From Lunularia cruciata (Eukaryota > Streptophyta > Marchantiopsida > Lunulariales > Lunulariaceae), in assembly GCA_948567375.1 (NCBI GenBank), contig OX419758.1, positions 50,979,473 to 51,043,472 on the forward strand: 64,000 nucleotides of DNA, written 5' to 3'. Positions within the stretch are counted from its first letter, which is position 1. Each line of letters begins with the position of its first letter. The notes beneath the pieces are model-generated. The model was not told the origin of the DNA, did no database searches, and was given only the letters and a program-made list of their open reading frames with translations. Shown here piece by piece: positions 61,801 through 64,000 of this stretch. Made by a program: the position numbers and the translations under genes.

Positions 61801-63935
61801 ACTGCATTTGGCACTGATGAAGTTGTACGTGCTTTTGGGGAGGCTTACTATGACCGCCTTCTGTGTCCTTTAGCTGTTTAGCGTTCTAGGACTCGTGCAT
61901 TTATAGCACCCGTTGCAATATATTTTATCCAGGTCTCTTTCGCTTCACACTCGTCTCCTAATGTCCAGTTGTGCTACACTGTTACACATCTATTAGTCTC
62001 ACGAAAACACCAACCACTCCGCTCCCGCATTGCTCCACTCCTCCCGTCCTCAACTAATTCTTTCCCTAATAGTTTTCACTTGCTCTCTGCCTGCTTCATG
62101 GTTCATACTTGCTTTCTATCTCTCGTGTTCAGGCCCGACTCCAGACTGTAGCTTACTTTCTTCGTTTACGCGTTGCTTATAGGTAGTCAATTGCCCAATG
62201 TAATATACTTCTCGAATTCTGTTGCATAGCTGTTACGGAATACTTGTTGTTGTTGATTATGCCTTTGCTTCTCTCAGGTTACATTCGCTTCATTCTACTC
62301 TAGGGATTTATCACTCTTCTAGTATTGAGCGTGTCTCGGTTACCTTTCATATGCATTTAATGAGTTCTGGATCATGCATTTTTAGAATGGCTTCTGCTCT
62401 CATCTACCAAGTTCCGTGTAGAAATTCTTTTTTTTTTTCTAATATCCCGTCATTTGGCAGCAAATTGCAGTGGACGTGTTACTTGGGGAAAGGTTGCATT
62501 TACATCTATTTGTCAGATGTGGTTGAAAAGTACGAGGGAGTATTCTAGGATGAGAACAGAAGGAAGGGATCCACTTGACCCACGCGAGCACGGTTATGTG
62601 ACGACAACACATGTAGACTTAAAACATGGAAAGCTACAGGTGTGAGATCTGCTGCACTGCTATGACATCCATCTGTTTTGAAATTGTTGTAGAGTAAGTA
62701 CTCTCTCTTAAACTTGATGGCCGTTAATATTTTATGCACGTGTGATGTAGGTACTGGCAAATTTGCTTACCATATCCGGAGCCATTCGTCAGGATTTATC
62801 TAACATTGTCTTTGTCTCCCCTCTCCAGCACGACAGCTCGGATATCGAACCCAGCATTCTGCTTACAACCTCGACCAAAGTGGCAAACGAAAGGAGTCTG
62901 GTGGGAGCTTAACCACCAGTTAAGCAGTTATATTCTTAGTGGATCATGGTTTTCTATTATGTCTCGATCTTCTTTTATGTGTCATCGCTGGTACCGTAGG
63001 TCTCTATTAAGTTCCTTAATGAAATATGATATAGTCCGCCTTTAAACTGCTCTCATTGGGAGATTGTGTGATTGAGAGGGTAACAGTTCTAGAGAACGTT
63101 CGGTTGCTAAAATATTAGCTTCTAGTAAAGAAACCTGGTCAAGTCAAGTGGTTCTCTTTTGAGAAATATCAAGCTGTAAACCCTACAAATTTCTGGTCTT
63201 GATATGCATGGCTTCAACTCGACCTGAACCGGCACTTCTTATGACTTGCCGTGTCCAGTGCGTGTCTTTCAACTCCTGTCACTCTTGTCGCGTTATAATA
63301 AAGTTGTCCTTTGGTGAAGAGTTGCAGGTGCGCGTACAAGTTCGTATAACAGGAGAGGAAGTTGGACATCCAAGCCTAGTGAATGAAAACGCCAAACATG
63401 TAAATGGGACACTTCCAAGGTCCCCACTTCCTTACACACGGAGGTACCAAATGCAGTATCCATGCATTCATTTACTTATACATGCATTCAGCACATGCAT
63501 TCATTTACTTATGCTTTAATTCATTACGTTGTATACATTACATATCGTGCACAGCATTTGCCTTTAATGAGTTCTGGATCTCCCGTTTGATGAACGGTTT
63601 CTGTCCTCATTTCTCAATATCCATGCATTCATCACCATCAACAAGTAGTGTGGCATTCTTGAAACTGCTAAAGTTGATGCATTTTTTTTCCTTCTCATCA
63701 CACACTCAAGTCAGCATAGCTCATACAATCAAAGCGTCACAAGTATTACACGGGGGAGAGTCTTTCGCATGTAACTCTACTGGAAACTTACTGCTGTATA
63801 AATGTTAAAAACAATTTGAACTATCTCTTCTATTCCTGAGACATGGTGTACTGCTATATCTGTTCAGCAAGGGTCGCATTGGAAGGATTGTTTTCCATTA
63901 CCTCTATGCACAAGGAACACGGCGGAAAACTGAAG
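55797..63935 (+). CDS. EMF2: EMF2-like Polycomb (PRC2, Su(z)12-type) protein, 5' part, ten exons
   Basis: PRC2 methylates histone H3 lysine 27; its Su(z)12-type subunit (EMF2, VRN2 and FIS2 in Arabidopsis) holds the complex together in the nucleus. Exons are 55797-55822, 56655-56892, 58611-58666, 58900-59071, 59205-59370, 59984-60031, 62461-62639, 62751-62900, 63259-63443 and 63868-63935. All have GT..AG edges and phases that join into about 429 codons. Landmarks: AAEESLSDYCKPVELYNI (exon 2), PLFLQRCLAYKI (exon 3), FILPETRKLLLNAKRGDVV (exon 5), VTWGKVAF (exon 7), VQVRITGEEVG (exon 9) and GRIGRIVFHYLY (exon 10). They match the N-terminal half of EMF2 in the same order (from memory). The C2H2 finger and VEF domain must lie past the window edge. 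Exons 8 and 9 are the least certain. The start (MQNPFQRRR) is chosen because the frame upstream is closed. Confidence 0.88.
57316..57359 (+). repeat. 44-nt hairpin module, copy A
   Basis: Outer arms are ATGAG and CTCGT (one T/G wobble). The inner stem CCGTTC/GAACGG has loop CCA. About 80 bases upstream is the conserved word CTCGCATTGTG. Confidence 0.9.
57490..57533 (+). repeat. 44-nt hairpin module, copy A2 (diverged)
   Basis: ATGGG and CTCAT still pair through a G/T wobble. The inner stem TCGTTC/GAACGG keeps pairing through another wobble, with loop TTT. The left inner segment is diverged but the length is still 44. Confidence 0.75.
57795..58585 (+). repeat. Intronic repeat unit B (about 790 bp) ending in the 44-nt module
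   Basis: It begins near CCGAGTTTGCCTTGGCACTC, passes a GGACTC...TGTCCATAGC block and a CT-rich section, then ATGC(A)TTTTGCGTTA and TCTAGCATTGTG. It ends in the module at 58528-58571. It shares this order with the units at about 60140, 60666 and 61720. Confidence 0.7.
58528..58571 (+). repeat. 44-nt hairpin module, copy B
   Basis: ATGAG/CTCAT outer stem and CCGTTC/GAACGG inner stem, loop TGG. It lies 39 bases before the 3' splice site of the PLFLQRC exon. Confidence 0.92.
60140..60665 (+). repeat. Intronic repeat unit C
   Basis: Collinear with unit B from the CCTGTCCTCTTTCGCTTCAC block to the module at 60607-60650. The 5' part of the unit is missing. Confidence 0.65.
60607..60650 (+). repeat. 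44-nt hairpin module, copy C
   Basis: ATGAG/CTCAT outer stem. The inner arm CCGGTTC against GAACGG pairs with one unpaired or mismatched base, loop CCA. Confidence 0.9.
60666..61195 (+). repeat. Intronic repeat unit D, directly following unit C
   Basis: The GGTTTAGGACTC...GTTCATAGCACA block matches units B and E. The middle is diverged, and the unit ends in the module at 61136-61179 followed by TATCCTTGTAGAATCC. Confidence 0.55.
61136..61179 (+). repeat. 44-nt hairpin module, copy D
   Basis: ATGAG/CTCAT outer stem. The inner stem CCGTT/AACGG has a five-base loop. Confidence 0.92.
61720..62425 (+). repeat. Intronic repeat unit E
   Basis: It starts CCGAGTTTGCCTTGGCACTC exactly like unit B, shares the TCAGCTACTTC(A/G)GCACTGC and CTAGGACTC blocks, and ends in the module at 62360-62403 with GTTCCGTGTAGAAAT after it. 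Confidence 0.7.
62360..62403 (+). repeat. 44-nt hairpin module, copy E
   Basis: ATGAG/CTCAT outer stem. The inner stem reads CATT/AATG: the CGTT/AACG of other copies is changed on both sides, so pairing is kept. It lies 57 bases before the 3' splice site at 62461. Confidence 0.9.
63567..63610 (+). repeat. 44-nt hairpin module, copy F
   Basis: ATGAG/CTCAT outer stem. The inner stem CCGTTT/GAACGG closes with a T/G wobble, loop GAT. It lies in the intron 63444-63867, and only its near upstream part (ACATATCGTGCA...TTTGC) resembles the longer unit. Confidence 0.92.
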
Positions 63936-64000
63936 GTAAGCGTCGATGTCTGTCTTGCTTGACGTTTCCTATCTTCCCATCAATATAATAATGGTACGAA

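Larger units (their letters stand above)
60032..62460 (+). other. Longest EMF2-like intron (2.4 kb), carrying units C, D and E
   Basis: It lies between the 48-nt exon 59984-60031 and the exon starting 62461. Most of it is made of related repeat units. The stretch 61196-61720 is CT-rich and only weakly related. Confidence 0.8.

Noticed and set aside
57795-62425. The intronic units as Helitrons because of the hairpin near the 3' end
   Set aside because: No CTRR end follows the hairpin at the usual distance and no TC start with an A/T target was seen.
57316-63610. The 44-nt module as a hammerhead ribozyme
   Set aside because: The CTGATGA and GAAA core is absent, although ATGAG and a two-stem form looked suggestive.

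Overview
The window is plant nuclear DNA from a seed-free land plant, most likely a bryophyte. This is an inference from two things. A Polycomb gene of the plant EMF2/VRN2 type sits at the right end, and a set of nuclear-embedded plastid pieces at the left has petG and rpoC1 residues that look bryophyte-like rather than angiosperm-like. The species cannot be fixed from sequence alone.

Layout. From 1 to about 54.9 kb the window is AT-rich, CpG-poor repeat. It holds Ty3/gypsy chromovirus remains, with the best copy at 41756-46071 and worse ones at 46072-49048, 14160-18111 and 4926-5907. It also holds solo or fragmentary LTRs of three families: LTR-A of about 580-610 bp, LTR-B of 685 bp and LTR-C of about 400 bp. 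A further dispersed family, here called X, carries an acidic then coiled-coil reading frame followed by an LTR-like tail. Five copies of X are seen, at 1500-4925, 19561-22000, 31250-32325, 36000-39760 and 49049-50470. The copies are nested, inverted and tandemly duplicated. One X copy (1500-4925) is interrupted by a 1.06-kb mosaic of shuffled plastid fragments: rpoC1, petG, the psbA 3' end, ccsA, rps8 and the trnI-GAU intron. An island at 7.1-8.7 kb has host-like composition and contains a minus-strand broken coding fragment with a 17-codon tandem duplication. A 49-nt hairpin with a 15-bp perfect stem lies at 9163-9211.

From about 55 kb to the end the composition changes to a unique, CpG-containing host gene on the plus strand. 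It is the 5' two-thirds or so of an EMF2-like PRC2 subunit (Su(z)12 homologue). Ten coding exons can be traced from 55797 to 63935, and the gene runs off the right edge before its zinc finger and VEF domain. Its long introns hold a repeat family whose 3' part is a 44-nt module. All seven copies have exactly this length and the gene's orientation. Each can fold into an outer ATGAG/CTCAT stem and an inner CCGTTC/GAACGG stem, and several differences between copies keep the pairing. This is the least explained structure in the window.

No intact RNA gene, CRISPR array or bacterial-type operon was seen. Apart from the EMF2-like gene no intact host gene could be supported. Most other reading frames are decayed mobile DNA.
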